A DNA stretch of 13,202 nt from UBA10364 sp049611965 (GTDB taxonomy: Bacteria > Bacteroidota > Bacteroidia > Flavobacteriales > Schleiferiaceae): the NCBI GenBank assembly GCA_049611965.1, contig JBMZBC010000037.1:1-13202 (forward strand). The letters run 5' to 3'. Positions 5,339-13,202 of the stretch are shown in pieces. Position 1 is the stretch's first letter. The number at the start of each line of letters is the position of its first letter. The notes beneath the pieces are model-generated. The model did not search any database, was not told the DNA's origin, and saw only the letters and a program-made list of their open reading frames with translations. Made by a program: the position numbers and the translations under genes.

Positions 5339-7317
5339 GTACAGAAATCAAAAAAATAAAAAGCCGTGTGGCTTGGGCAAGCGGAGGAATCTACCTCATG
5401 CTCGCTATTGTTTTGGTGCGTCTGTACTGGGTAAGCTTGGTACAAGGTCCAGAACTTCGAGCTAAGAGCCAAGAGCGTCTTATTGAGCGACACACCATTG
5501 AAGCGAAGCGTGGTGACATTTACTCTGCAGACGGTATGACCTTGGCAACCACCAAACCAGTGTATAAAGTGCACTTCGACGCAGTCACGGTGGATGCTGA
5601 AATTTTTGCGAATGAAGTAGATGAATTGGGTGCAAAATTGGCCACGATTAATACCAAATACAGTGCTTCAGGCTGGGCGGCATATTTGAGAGAACAACGT
5701 GAGAAAAAGCGCAGATACATCCCACTGGCGAGCAAACTGAATTTTAGTGAACTGCAGCGCATGCGCCAGTATCCTATTCTAAAAAGAGGGCAGAACCGCG
5801 GGGGCATTATCGTTGAAGAAGACCTGCAACGCATACAGATGGCGACCAACATAAAGATGCGTACCATCGGGTATGATCTCGAAGGAGCCAGTGCCGGCTT
5901 AGAAGGCTATTACAGCGAATACTTGAAGGGCAAACCTGGTAGCCGTTTGAAGCAAAAGATTGCCGGTGGGGATTGGAAGCCCATTGATGATCCAGAGGCT
6001 GTGGAGCCCGTGGACGGTTTTGATGTGTACACCACCATTGATACGCGCATCCAAGACGTTGCTCAGCAGAGCCTATTGACGCAATTGAAAAAATACAAAG
6101 CCGACCACGGCTGTGCCGTGGTCATGGAAGTAGCTACGGGTAAGATTGTGGCGATGGCCAATCTTGGCCGCAATGAGGACAGCACCTACTCGGAGCTGAG
6201 AAACTATGCCGTGTGGGAAGCCACTGAACCCGGCTCGACCATGAAGCTGCTATCGACCATGGCACTCCTAGAATCTGGTAAAGTAGATACTAATGCTCGT
6301 GTCGATACCGAGAATGGGGTTATTAAGGTGTACGACCGCAAGGTGCGCGATTCACGCCGTGGCGGGTATGGGGAAATCAGCCTTCGTCGTGCCTTTGAGG
6401 TGAGCTCGAATACAGGAATCGTAAAACTCGTCAATGAAAACTTTGAAGACGATCCAGGGGACTTTATTGATTTCATGTACTCGCGCAAATTCAACGAGAA
6501 GACAGGCGTAAGTATCAAAGGTGAATCTGCACCTACTATCCCAAAACCAAGCGACGATAACTGGTCAGGAGTAACCCTGCCGTGGGTGGCATATGGCTAC
6601 TCTATCGCCTTTACACCATTACAGCTTTTGACCATCTACAATGCTGTTGCGAATGACGGTGTCATGGTTCAGCCGCAGGTGGTCGACCGCATTATGGATC
6701 ACGGCCGCACGGTGGAGCAGTTCGAAACGAAGGTGCTCAACCCAGCCATTTGCTCGAAAGAGACGAACGACAAGCTTAAAGCACTGCTAGAAGGAGTCGT
6801 TGAGAACGGTACGGCGACTAATCTGAAGAGCAGCAAGATGAAATTGGCCGGTAAAACGGGAACGTGTCAGCTGAACTACTGGGTCGAAGGTTCGCAGGAT
6901 TACCAAAGTTCTTTTGCAGGCTACTTCCCGGCAGAAAATCCAAAATATTCCTGTGTGGTGGTGGTGAGCAAACCCGTGAAGCAGCTCGGTTACTATGGAA
7001 ACATTGTTGCAGGACCAGTTTTCAAGGCTATTGCTGACGAGGTGCACAGTCAGATGCCGCAGGAAGCGAAGGTGGTGGATGCTAAGCTGCTTGCCATTAA
7101 TGAAGTTCCTACTGGGTCGATTCCACGAATAGACGAGGCCTTCCAGAAAAATTACGTGCCAAGCTTTAAAGGGTTAGATGCCCGCGAAGTACTACAAGCT
7201 GTAGGTCCGCACAATATTAAAGTAAGCATGAAAGGAACGGGTCATGTGATGAGCCAGAGCCCTGCCGTAGGTACGCCACTGAATACCATAACCGAAATCA
7301 AATTGACCTTGCGATGA
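5335..7317 (+). CDS. ftsI: Septal peptidoglycan transpeptidase FtsI (PBP3-like) with C-terminal PASTA domain
   Basis: This 660-residue class B penicillin-binding protein crosslinks septal peptidoglycan with FtsW as partner. A membrane anchor lies at about 13-33, followed by the dimerisation-domain block KRGDIYSADGMTLA (58-71). The transpeptidase motifs are intact: the nucleophile in STMK at 301-304, SSN at 357-359 and KTGT at 507-510. A single PASTA domain (about 606-660, beginning NYVPSFKGLDAREV) ends the protein, as is common in Bacteroidota. The start is GTG at 5335, overlapping the ftsL stop by four bases. The next ATG would cut into the membrane helix. An AAGGA sequence directly abuts the GTG and is too close to be a normal ribosome binding site. 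The stop overlaps the murE ATG by four bases (ATGA). Confidence 0.95.
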   Translation: MSTEIKKIKSRVAWASGGIYLMLAIVLVRLYWVSLVQGPELRAKSQERLIERHTIEAKRGDIYSADGMTLATTKPVYKVHFDAVTVDAEIFANEVDELGAKLATINTKYSASGWAAYLREQREKKRRYIPLASKLNFSELQRMRQYPILKRGQNRGGIIVEEDLQRIQMATNIKMRTIGYDLEGASAGLEGYYSEYLKGKPGSRLKQKIAGGDWKPIDDPEAVEPVDGFDVYTTIDTRIQDVAQQSLLTQLKKYKADHGCAVVMEVATGKIVAMANLGRNEDSTYSELRNYAVWEATEPGSTMKLLSTMALLESGKVDTNARVDTENGVIKVYDRKVRDSRRGGYGEISLRRAFEVSSNTGIVKLVNENFEDDPGDFIDFMYSRKFNEKTGVSIKGESAPTIPKPSDDNWSGVTLPWVAYGYSIAFTPLQLLTIYNAVANDGVMVQPQVVDRIMDHGRTVEQFETKVLNPAICSKETNDKLKALLEGVVENGTATNLKSSKMKLAGKTGTCQLNYWVEGSQDYQSSFAGYFPAENPKYSCVVVVSKPVKQLGYYGNIVAGPVFKAIADEVHSQMPQEAKVVDAKLLAINEVPTGSIPRIDEAFQKNYVPSFKGLDAREVLQAVGPHNIKVSMKGTGHVMSQSPAVGTPLNTITEIKLTLR

Positions 7318-8768
7318 AATTACTGAAAGACCTCATTTACGGCGTCCGTCTTAAGGAAGTCATCGGAAGTACCCAGATTGCCATAGAGAGCATTTGTTAC
7401 GACAGCAGAAAGGCGGCAAAGAATTCATTGTTCGTCGCTGTACCTGGCACACAAGTAGACGGCCATCTTTTCATTGACAAGGCGGTTGAGCTTGGTGCTA
7501 TTGCAATTATCTGTGAGCGACTGCCGGAGCGCATTATAGAAGGGGTCAACTACATTCAAACTACCGACAGCGCTTTCGCGTTAAGCGCTGTTGCAGCCAA
7601 CTGGTACGACAACCCGTCCAAAGACATGAAGGTTATTGGTGTCACTGGAACCAACGGTAAAACAACAATCAGCACGCTGCTATTTAACCTCTTCTCGCAG
7701 ATTGAGGGCGAGCTGTGCGGCTTGCTGAGCACGATAGATGTGAAAATTGGACGCGAATCTGTTCCTGCGACACATACTACACCGGACGCCATTGCTGTAC
7801 AACAGCACATGCGCACTATGCTAGATGCAGGCGTAAAATTCTGCTTTATGGAAGTGAGTTCACACGCCTTGGTACAGCACCGTGTTGCACACGTAGACTA
7901 CGACATCGCCATCTTCACCAATATCACCCGAGACCATTTGGATTACCACGGTGATATGAACAGTTACATCAAGGCAAAGAAGATGCTCTTTGACGGACTA
8001 AAACCAGAAGCCGTCGCAATCTACAACGATGATGTCAAGCACGGTGAGACTATGGTGCAAGACACGAAAGCCACAAAGCGTGCCTACTCCCTTCAATTTC
8101 CGAGCGACTACAAAGCGAAAATTCTCGAGCGTCAATTCGACGGAATGCTACTGACCATCAATGAGCAAGAATGTTGGACGCGCATCATGGGAGATTTCAA
8201 CGCTTACAATCTATGTGCAGCCTATGCCACCGCCTTTGAACTTGGTAAGGATCCGTTACAAATACTAACCACGCTAAGCCTACTCTCACCGGTAGAAGGA
8301 AGATTTCAAACGATCCAAGGCAAGGGCATCACAGCCATCGTGGATTACGCCCATACCCCTGATGCACTTCAGAATGTGTTGAGCACCATTGACACCATCA
8401 ATGAAGGTCAAGGAAAGGTGATCACTGTGGTAGGATGTGGCGGAAATAGAGATAAGGGTAAGCGCCCGCAGATGGCGACGATTGCTGCGCAAAAAAGCGA
8501 TACGGTCATCCTGACCTCAGACAATCCTAGGGACGAAGATCCCAACGACATCATTGCAGAGATGGCTGCTGGATTGAGCCCGGACCTTAAAAGTCGAAGC
8601 TTGGAGATCGTTGATCGCAAGCAGGCCATCAAATCGGCCGTAATGATGGCACAACAAGGCGATATCGTACTCATCGCTGGCAAAGGCCACGAGAAATACC
8701 AAGAGATCAAAGGTGAACGCCTCGCTTTTGACGACGTACAAGAAGTAACACAACTATTAAACTCATAA
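7314..8768 (+). CDS. murE: UDP-N-acetylmuramoyl-L-alanyl-D-glutamate--2,6-diaminopimelate ligase
   Basis: This 484-residue Mur ligase adds the third stem-peptide residue in the cytoplasm. Landmarks are the N-terminal substrate-binding domain with YDSRKA (29-34), the ATP loop VTGTNGKTT (110-118), the FTNITRDHLDYHG block (201-213), the AKK region near 221-223 that supplies the carbamylated lysine, DYAHTPDAL (344-352), DNPRDEDP (403-410) and AGKGHEKYQ (455-463). DNPR is the motif that goes with meso-diaminopimelate, as opposed to the lysine-specific enzymes, so the wall is predicted to be of the DAP type. The ATG overlaps the ftsI stop by four bases. The stop is one base before mraY. Confidence 0.96.
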   Translation: MKLLKDLIYGVRLKEVIGSTQIAIESICYDSRKAAKNSLFVAVPGTQVDGHLFIDKAVELGAIAIICERLPERIIEGVNYIQTTDSAFALSAVAANWYDNPSKDMKVIGVTGTNGKTTISTLLFNLFSQIEGELCGLLSTIDVKIGRESVPATHTTPDAIAVQQHMRTMLDAGVKFCFMEVSSHALVQHRVAHVDYDIAIFTNITRDHLDYHGDMNSYIKAKKMLFDGLKPEAVAIYNDDVKHGETMVQDTKATKRAYSLQFPSDYKAKILERQFDGMLLTINEQECWTRIMGDFNAYNLCAAYATAFELGKDPLQILTTLSLLSPVEGRFQTIQGKGITAIVDYAHTPDALQNVLSTIDTINEGQGKVITVVGCGGNRDKGKRPQMATIAAQKSDTVILTSDNPRDEDPNDIIAEMAAGLSPDLKSRSLEIVDRKQAIKSAVMMAQQGDIVLIAGKGHEKYQEIKGERLAFDDVQEVTQLLNS

Positions 8769-8769
8769 G

Positions 8770-9996
8770 ATGCTGTATTACCTATTTGACTTCCTAGACC
8801 AAACCTACGATCTACCGGGTGCCGGGGTGTTTCAGTACATCACCTTCCGTGCGGCTATGGCCGTTATCACGTCGCTCCTTATTGGAATGGTATTCGGTAA
8901 ACGATTGATCGACCGCCTTCACGCCATGCAAGTGGGTGAAACAGTGCGCGACTTAGGTCTTGAAGGCCAGAAGGAGAAGGCAGGCACACCAACGATGGGC
9001 GGTACCATCATCCTGTTATCTATTATAGTACCGACACTGTTGTGGGCAAAATTGGACAACATTTACATCATCCTAATGCTCATCAGTACCCTATGGATGG
9101 GCGCTATCGGATTTGTAGACGACTACATCAAGGTCTTCAAGAAAGACAAGAAAGGACTGCGCGGAATCTTCAAGGTCATTGGCCAAGTCGGTTTGGGCAT
9201 CATCGTTGGTGCCACGCTCTATTTCCACCCAGAGGTGACCATCAAGGAGCAATTGCCCGTGGTTCAAACGGAACAATTCGAGGCTGCTTCAGGCCCTTCG
9301 TATGGTGATGCGCACAAGAGCACAAAGACGACTATTCCGTTCTTTAAAGACAACGAATTCGACTACGCTTATTTCACAAATTGGATGGGCGACGCTGGAA
9401 AACCATTAACGGCAGTAGTCTACATTCTCGCAGTAATATTTATCGTGACGGCGGTGTCAAACGGCGCCAACCTTACGGACGGATTGGACGGGCTAGCTAC
9501 CGGAACTTCGGCCATAGCCATGACCGCTTTACTAGTTTTGGCCTACGTAAGCGGCTCCATCATTTTCGCGAGCTATCTGAACATCATGTACATCCCAAAC
9601 ACGGGTGAGCTTGTAATCTTCGCTGCAGCATTTATTGGAGCGGCCATTGGCTTCCTCTGGTACAACAGCTTCCCTGCACAAGTATTTATGGGAGATACCG
9701 GATCATTGGCCATAGGTGCGATCATCGCAGTATTGGCCTTGGCGGTGCGCAAGGAATTCTTGCTTCCGATTATCGCTGGGGTATTCCTCGCAGAGAACCT
9801 GAGCGTCATCATTCAGGTGAGCTATTTCAAATACACCAAGAAAAAATACGGTGAAGGACGACGCGTGTTCTTGATGAGCCCGCTCCACCACCACTATCAG
9901 AAAAAAGGCTATCCGGAAACCAAAATTGTCACCAGATTCTGGATCGTAGGCATCATGCTCGCGGTAGCCGCAATCGCCACTTTAAAACTGAGATAA
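8770..9996 (+). CDS. mraY: Phospho-N-acetylmuramoyl-pentapeptide transferase
   Basis: This polytopic membrane enzyme transfers phospho-MurNAc-pentapeptide to undecaprenyl phosphate, forming lipid I. Key blocks are KAGTPTMGG (70-78), the aspartate pair in GFVDDYIK (114-121), NLTDGLDGLA (234-243), FMGDTGS (306-312) and the histidine motif PLHHHYQ (371-377). At 408 residues it is about 50 longer than the E. coli enzyme. The extra length is mainly a hydrophilic segment at about 152-207 (between YFHPEV and WMGDAG) that should form an enlarged soluble loop, a feature I associate with Bacteroidota MraY. The start lies one base after the murE stop. The end carries two in-frame stops in a row, TAA and TAG, directly before the murD GTG. 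Confidence 0.96.
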   Translation: MLYYLFDFLDQTYDLPGAGVFQYITFRAAMAVITSLLIGMVFGKRLIDRLHAMQVGETVRDLGLEGQKEKAGTPTMGGTIILLSIIVPTLLWAKLDNIYIILMLISTLWMGAIGFVDDYIKVFKKDKKGLRGIFKVIGQVGLGIIVGATLYFHPEVTIKEQLPVVQTEQFEAASGPSYGDAHKSTKTTIPFFKDNEFDYAYFTNWMGDAGKPLTAVVYILAVIFIVTAVSNGANLTDGLDGLATGTSAIAMTALLVLAYVSGSIIFASYLNIMYIPNTGELVIFAAAFIGAAIGFLWYNSFPAQVFMGDTGSLAIGAIIAVLALAVRKEFLLPIIAGVFLAENLSVIIQVSYFKYTKKKYGEGRRVFLMSPLHHHYQKKGYPETKIVTRFWIVGIMLAVAAIATLKLR

Positions 9997-9999
9997 TAG

Positions 10000-11370
10000 G
10001 TGAATACACCGTACAGCCATATCGCCATTTTAGGTGCCGGAGAAAGCGGCATGGGTGCAGCGCAGCTTGCTTCTAAGCTTGGCGTTCAGGTATTCTTGAG
10101 TGAATACGGAACCTTGAGCGCCGAAGACAAGGGCAAGCTAGATAGCTGGGGCGTGCGCTATGAAGAAGGTGGACATACGGAAGCCGAAATTTTAAAAGCC
10201 GAGGCAATTATCAAGAGTCCAGGTATTCCTCACAAGGCCACCATTATCCAAAAGGTGAAAGACAGTGGACTTCCGCTGATGGGCGAAGTGGATTGGGCAT
10301 CAAGACACACGGATGCAGCTATAGTTGCGGTTACAGGCTCAAACGGAAAGACCACCACAGCCACACTCTGCCACCACATCATTTCCGGTGAAAAAGACAC
10401 GGTACTCGCCGGAAATATCGGCCTGAGTCTTGGCCGCGCTTTGGCGGAAAGAATGGACGCCGGATTGAGCGATCCTGAAGTGGTCGTCTTAGAGGTAAGC
10501 AGTTTCCAGCTGGACGATGCACATCTCTTTGAACCGCATATCAGCATCTTGACGAACATCACGCCGGACCATTTAGACCGGTACAATTATGACCTCGGTA
10601 CCTACGCGAGAAGCAAATTTCAGTTGCTGGATTTCACCCGAGAAGGTGGGTATTTCATCTACTGCGACGACGACGCCACAAGCAAGGAATTCTTGCAGGA
10701 ATGGCAATCAAAAAAGGAAATAAAGCCACAGGTTTTGGCCGTTGGGATTGACACTCCAGCAGGACCGCATCGTGTGGCACATTATCAGCAAAACAACATA
10801 AAAATTACACTAAACAACGAAGCTATGACTATTGAAGAATTGGCAGTACAGGGCAAGCACAACACCTACAACGGTATGGCCGCCGGCCTAAGTGCTCATT
10901 TGCTAAAAATCAGAAAGGAGACTATCCGTACGAAGCTACAATCATTCGATGCCTTGGAGCACCGCTTGGAAAGCGTCCTAAACATCAGTGGCGTTGAGTA
11001 CATCAATGATAGCAAAGCGACCAATGTAAATGCTACCTATTACGCACTCGAATGCCAAGACAAACCTGTAGTATGGATTGTAGGTGGTGTCGACAAGGGC
11101 AACGATTACAACGAGCTGTTGTCCCTCGTTCAAAACAAGGTGAAAGCCATTGTCGCACTGGGAACAGACAATTCAAAAATCCTTGAAGCCTTTGAAGGTA
11201 TCTGTGAAATCATTGAAACCGATTCAATGAAGTCCGCTGTTCGCAAAGCAGCTCGATTGGCCGCAAAAGGCGATGCAGTATTGCTAAGCCCGTGTTGTGC
11301 CTCTTTTGACCTTTTCGAGAACTACGAGGATCGCGGAAACCAATTCAAAGACCAGGTACGTAACCTTTAA
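10000..11370 (+). CDS. murD: UDP-N-acetylmuramoylalanine--D-glutamate ligase
   Basis: This 456-residue Mur ligase adds D-glutamate to UDP-MurNAc-L-alanine in the cytoplasm. It shows the N-terminal Rossmann-like motif ILGAGESGMGAA (10-21), the ATP loop VTGSNGKTTT (111-120), EVSSFQLDD (165-173), NITPDHLDRYN (186-196), EHRLE (320-324), NDSKATNVNAT (336-346), GGVDKGNDYNEL (362-373) and SPCCASFDLFENYEDRG (430-446). The last block usually reads SPACASFD; the second cysteine replaces alanine and is probably harmless. The start is GTG at 10000, three bases after the mraY stop, because the next ATG would remove the Rossmann glycine motif. The ftsW start lies nine bases after the stop. Confidence 0.96.
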   Translation: MNTPYSHIAILGAGESGMGAAQLASKLGVQVFLSEYGTLSAEDKGKLDSWGVRYEEGGHTEAEILKAEAIIKSPGIPHKATIIQKVKDSGLPLMGEVDWASRHTDAAIVAVTGSNGKTTTATLCHHIISGEKDTVLAGNIGLSLGRALAERMDAGLSDPEVVVLEVSSFQLDDAHLFEPHISILTNITPDHLDRYNYDLGTYARSKFQLLDFTREGGYFIYCDDDATSKEFLQEWQSKKEIKPQVLAVGIDTPAGPHRVAHYQQNNIKITLNNEAMTIEELAVQGKHNTYNGMAAGLSAHLLKIRKETIRTKLQSFDALEHRLESVLNISGVEYINDSKATNVNATYYALECQDKPVVWIVGGVDKGNDYNELLSLVQNKVKAIVALGTDNSKILEAFEGICEIIETDSMKSAVRKAARLAAKGDAVLLSPCCASFDLFENYEDRGNQFKDQVRNL

Positions 11371-11379
11371 TCGCCCAAG

Positions 11380-12588
11380 GTGGATACGGTTCGTAAATAT
11401 CTAAAGGGAGACCTCCTCACCTGGGGGCTCATCCTCCTGCTGATGCTCATCAGCTTCTTGCCTACGTACAGTGCGAGCAGCTCTTTAGCACATAAGTTCC
11501 GTGGGGGGAATACCTTTATTTTCTTGACCAAACACCTCTTGCACTTAGGTATTGGTGGCGTCTTCATGTACGGCGTTCACCGATTGAATTTCAGACTCAT
11601 TGGCAAACTTTCCCAACTCCTAATGCCCGCTGCACTCATTTTGCTGGTGATCACCTTGCTCCAAGGACAGGAAATGGGCGGAGCTAATGCCTCCCGTTGG
11701 GTACGTATCCCCGTTATTGGAATGAGCTTTCAAACCTCAGCCTTTGCTTCGTTAGCGCTGTTGGTGTGGCTCGCAAAATGGTTCTCGAAACCCAGGGACA
11801 TCTCGGAATTCAAAGACATAAAATGGCCGCTAATTATGATAGGTAGCACCCTTGCGCTTATCCTACCGGCCGATTTCTCCACCACAGCGATCATTTTTGC
11901 CATGTGCTTCTTAATGATGGTCATCGCTGGGGTGCCTTGGAAACACTTATGGAAGATTATCGCAGCAGGCGTCGCAGCCCTCGGGCTCTTCATCCTCATC
12001 GTTATGGCTTTCCCGAACATCAGTAACCGTGTAGCCACTTGGAAGGCACGAATTGTCAATTTTAGTGGCGGAGGTGATGAAGACGGTGCCTACCAAACAG
12101 AGCAGGCCAAAATGGCCATAGCGGAAGGTGAGGTTTTTGGTAAAGGACCCGGAAAAAGCATTCAAAAGAACTTCCTTCCCCAGTCCAATTCTGATTTTGT
12201 CTTCGCAGTCATCACCGAAGAATATGGCCTAGTTGGCGCCACCCTACTCATTCTCTTTTACGGAGGACTTTTCCGACGATTCGTCAAGATCGCGCGGCGG
12301 GCACATACCAAATTTGGCACCCTGCTAGTCCTCGCGGCCTCCTCTGGAATCGTCCTACAAACCATTGTAAACATGGGGGTGGCCACGAGCCTCTTCCCAG
12401 TGACTGGGCAAACGCTTCCCTTCCTCAGCGCAGGGGGCTCCTCAGTGTGGATGACCTGTATTGCACTAGGCATCATTCTCTCTGTGAGCCACACCGATGT
12501 CGAGCGTATCGTAGGTAAAAGCCCGCAAGAGGAAGAGGAAATGGAAGATTCAATGATGTCCAACAATAACATCCTAGCCCATGAGTAA
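11380..12588 (+). CDS. ftsW: Septal peptidoglycan glycosyltransferase FtsW (SEDS family)
   Basis: This 402-residue polytopic membrane protein polymerises lipid II glycan strands at the septum with FtsI. SEDS landmarks are GGANASRWVRIP (100-111), a short DFSTTA block (165-170), GKGPGKSIQKNFLPQSNSDF (254-273) containing the aspartate in SDF (272) that corresponds to the catalytic residue of the family, ITEEYGLVGA (278-287) and TGQTLPFLSAGGSS (342-355). The C-terminal tail after the last helix is strongly acidic (QEEEEMED, 383-390) and probably cytoplasmic. The start is GTG at 11380; the next in-frame ATG would remove most of the first helix. The last eight bases overlap the murG start. The operon position between murD and murG separates it from the paralogue RodA. 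Confidence 0.94.
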   Translation: MDTVRKYLKGDLLTWGLILLLMLISFLPTYSASSSLAHKFRGGNTFIFLTKHLLHLGIGGVFMYGVHRLNFRLIGKLSQLLMPAALILLVITLLQGQEMGGANASRWVRIPVIGMSFQTSAFASLALLVWLAKWFSKPRDISEFKDIKWPLIMIGSTLALILPADFSTTAIIFAMCFLMMVIAGVPWKHLWKIIAAGVAALGLFILIVMAFPNISNRVATWKARIVNFSGGGDEDGAYQTEQAKMAIAEGEVFGKGPGKSIQKNFLPQSNSDFVFAVITEEYGLVGATLLILFYGGLFRRFVKIARRAHTKFGTLLVLAASSGIVLQTIVNMGVATSLFPVTGQTLPFLSAGGSSVWMTCIALGIILSVSHTDVERIVGKSPQEEEEMEDSMMSNNNILAHE

Positions 12589-13202
12589 GACCTTCATCAT
12601 CAGCGGCGGCGGAACCGGCGGACACATTTTCCCAGCGGTGAGCATTGCTACCGAACTTAAAAAGCGCCATCCCGAAGCCCAGATCCATTTTGTGGGTGCT
12701 TTGGGCAAGATGGAAATGACCAAAGTGCCTGCAGCTGGCTTTGAAATAACGGGTGTGCCTATTGCGGGTATTAACCGTAAAAAACCATGGAAGAGCTGGA
12801 ACGTGCCGTTCAAATTGCTCGTTGCATTGAGCCGTTGCCGCACCCTGCTGAAAACCATGAAGCCCGATGCCGTTATTGGCACCGGTGGTTATGCTAGCGG
12901 CCCCGTGCTCTTGATGGCCCAACGCATGGGCATCCCTACCGTCGTTCAGGAACAAAACAGCTATGCCGGAATTACCAACATCCGATTGGGCAAGAAGGCA
13001 AAATACATCTGTACCGCCTACGAAAATGCGGCTCGATTCTTCCCCACAAACCGTGTACGCCTCACTGGAAATCCAATCCGAGAAGTGTTTACGCGCGAGC
13101 TCCCGGACCAGGGAGCGAGTAAATCGGCCATGGGTTTTGATCCGAGCAAAAAGCTCCTACTCGTCCTCGGCGGCAGCCTCGGAGCTCGCGCGATCAACAG
13201 AC
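12581..13202 (+). CDS. murG: UDP-N-acetylglucosamine--LPS/lipid I N-acetylglucosaminyltransferase MurG, 3' end outside window
   Basis: The first 207 residues are visible, of roughly 360 expected. MurG transfers GlcNAc to lipid I at the inner face of the cytoplasmic membrane, giving lipid II. The glycine loop SGGGTGGHIFPA (8-19), GTGGYASGP (100-108), QEQNSYAGITN (123-133), TGNPIR (162-167) and GGSLGARAIN (197-206) are clear. The second motif begins with glutamine where many MurG proteins have HEQN; I recall this as usual in Bacteroidota. ATG at 12581 gives MSKTFIISGGG, with the glycine loop at the normal distance, and overlaps ftsW by eight bases. The frame is open to the window end. By analogy with other Bacteroidota, murC and ftsQ-ftsA-ftsZ should follow. 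Confidence 0.95.
   Translation, partial: MSKTFIISGGGTGGHIFPAVSIATELKKRHPEAQIHFVGALGKMEMTKVPAAGFEITGVPIAGINRKKPWKSWNVPFKLLVALSRCRTLLKTMKPDAVIGTGGYASGPVLLMAQRMGIPTVVQEQNSYAGITNIRLGKKAKYICTAYENAARFFPTNRVRLTGNPIREVFTRELPDQGASKSAMGFDPSKKLLLVLGGSLGARAINR

Noticed and set aside
11668..11760. The SEDS gene being rodA instead of ftsW
   Set aside because: SEDS motifs alone do not separate the two, but the position between murD and murG and the partner ftsI in the same operon point to ftsW.
12473..12955. 160-residue open frame on the minus strand across ftsW and murG
   Set aside because: It is antisense to the conserved motifs of both genes and has no family resemblance of its own.

Overview
This window comes from a member of the Bacteroidota, most likely a gliding-type flavobacterium. 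The evidence is an adjacent gldB-gldC pair, promoter elements of the Bacteroidota type (TAnnTTTG), a short Bacteroidota-style FtsL, a division transpeptidase ending in one PASTA domain, and an enlarged loop in MraY. The base composition looks close to balanced, which would be high for a classical Flavobacterium. A Cryomorphaceae/Schleiferiaceae-like marine lineage is possible, but that is only an inference.

Layout: (1) 1-624 is the C-terminal end of a secreted glycosidase-type protein, probably a GH20 beta-hexosaminidase, cut by the window edge. (2) 625-1407 on the minus strand is nadE (ammonia-dependent NAD synthetase), whose stop codon directly abuts the stop of the glycosidase. (3) 1432-2780 is gldB-gldC (gliding motility), divergent from nadE across 24 bases and joined to each other by a TAATG stop/start overlap. 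(4) 2795-3412 on the minus strand is the ribosome-assembly GTPase engB (ysxC/yihA), convergent with gldC. (5) 3413-3644 is a 232-base divergent regulatory region. (6) 3645-13202 is the start of the division and cell wall (dcw) cluster in the order mraZ-rsmH-ftsL-ftsI-murE-mraY-murD-ftsW-murG, with murG cut by the window end.

The dcw genes form one tightly packed operon. Six of its eight junctions overlap by 4 to 14 bases and the other gaps in the operon are 1, 3 and 9 bases at most. Four of the nine genes use GTG starts. The enzymes cover the second half of cytoplasmic peptidoglycan precursor synthesis (MurE, MurD), the two lipid steps (MraY, MurG), septal polymerisation and crosslinking (FtsW, FtsI), a scaffold (FtsL), a 16S rRNA methyltransferase (RsmH) and the likely autoregulator MraZ. 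The MurE signature DNPR predicts meso-diaminopimelate in the wall.

I see no mobile element, CRISPR array, RNA gene or evident undescribed accessory system; the coding content is conserved core genome. The most interesting part is the engB-mraZ intergenic region. It holds two pairs of GTGGGA boxes with exact 10-base periodicity, one pair on each strand, that match the known MraZ operator pattern; a fifth single box; and two sequences that match the DnaA-box consensus TTATNCACA. Together they suggest a control node linking replication initiation, ribosome assembly and septal wall synthesis.
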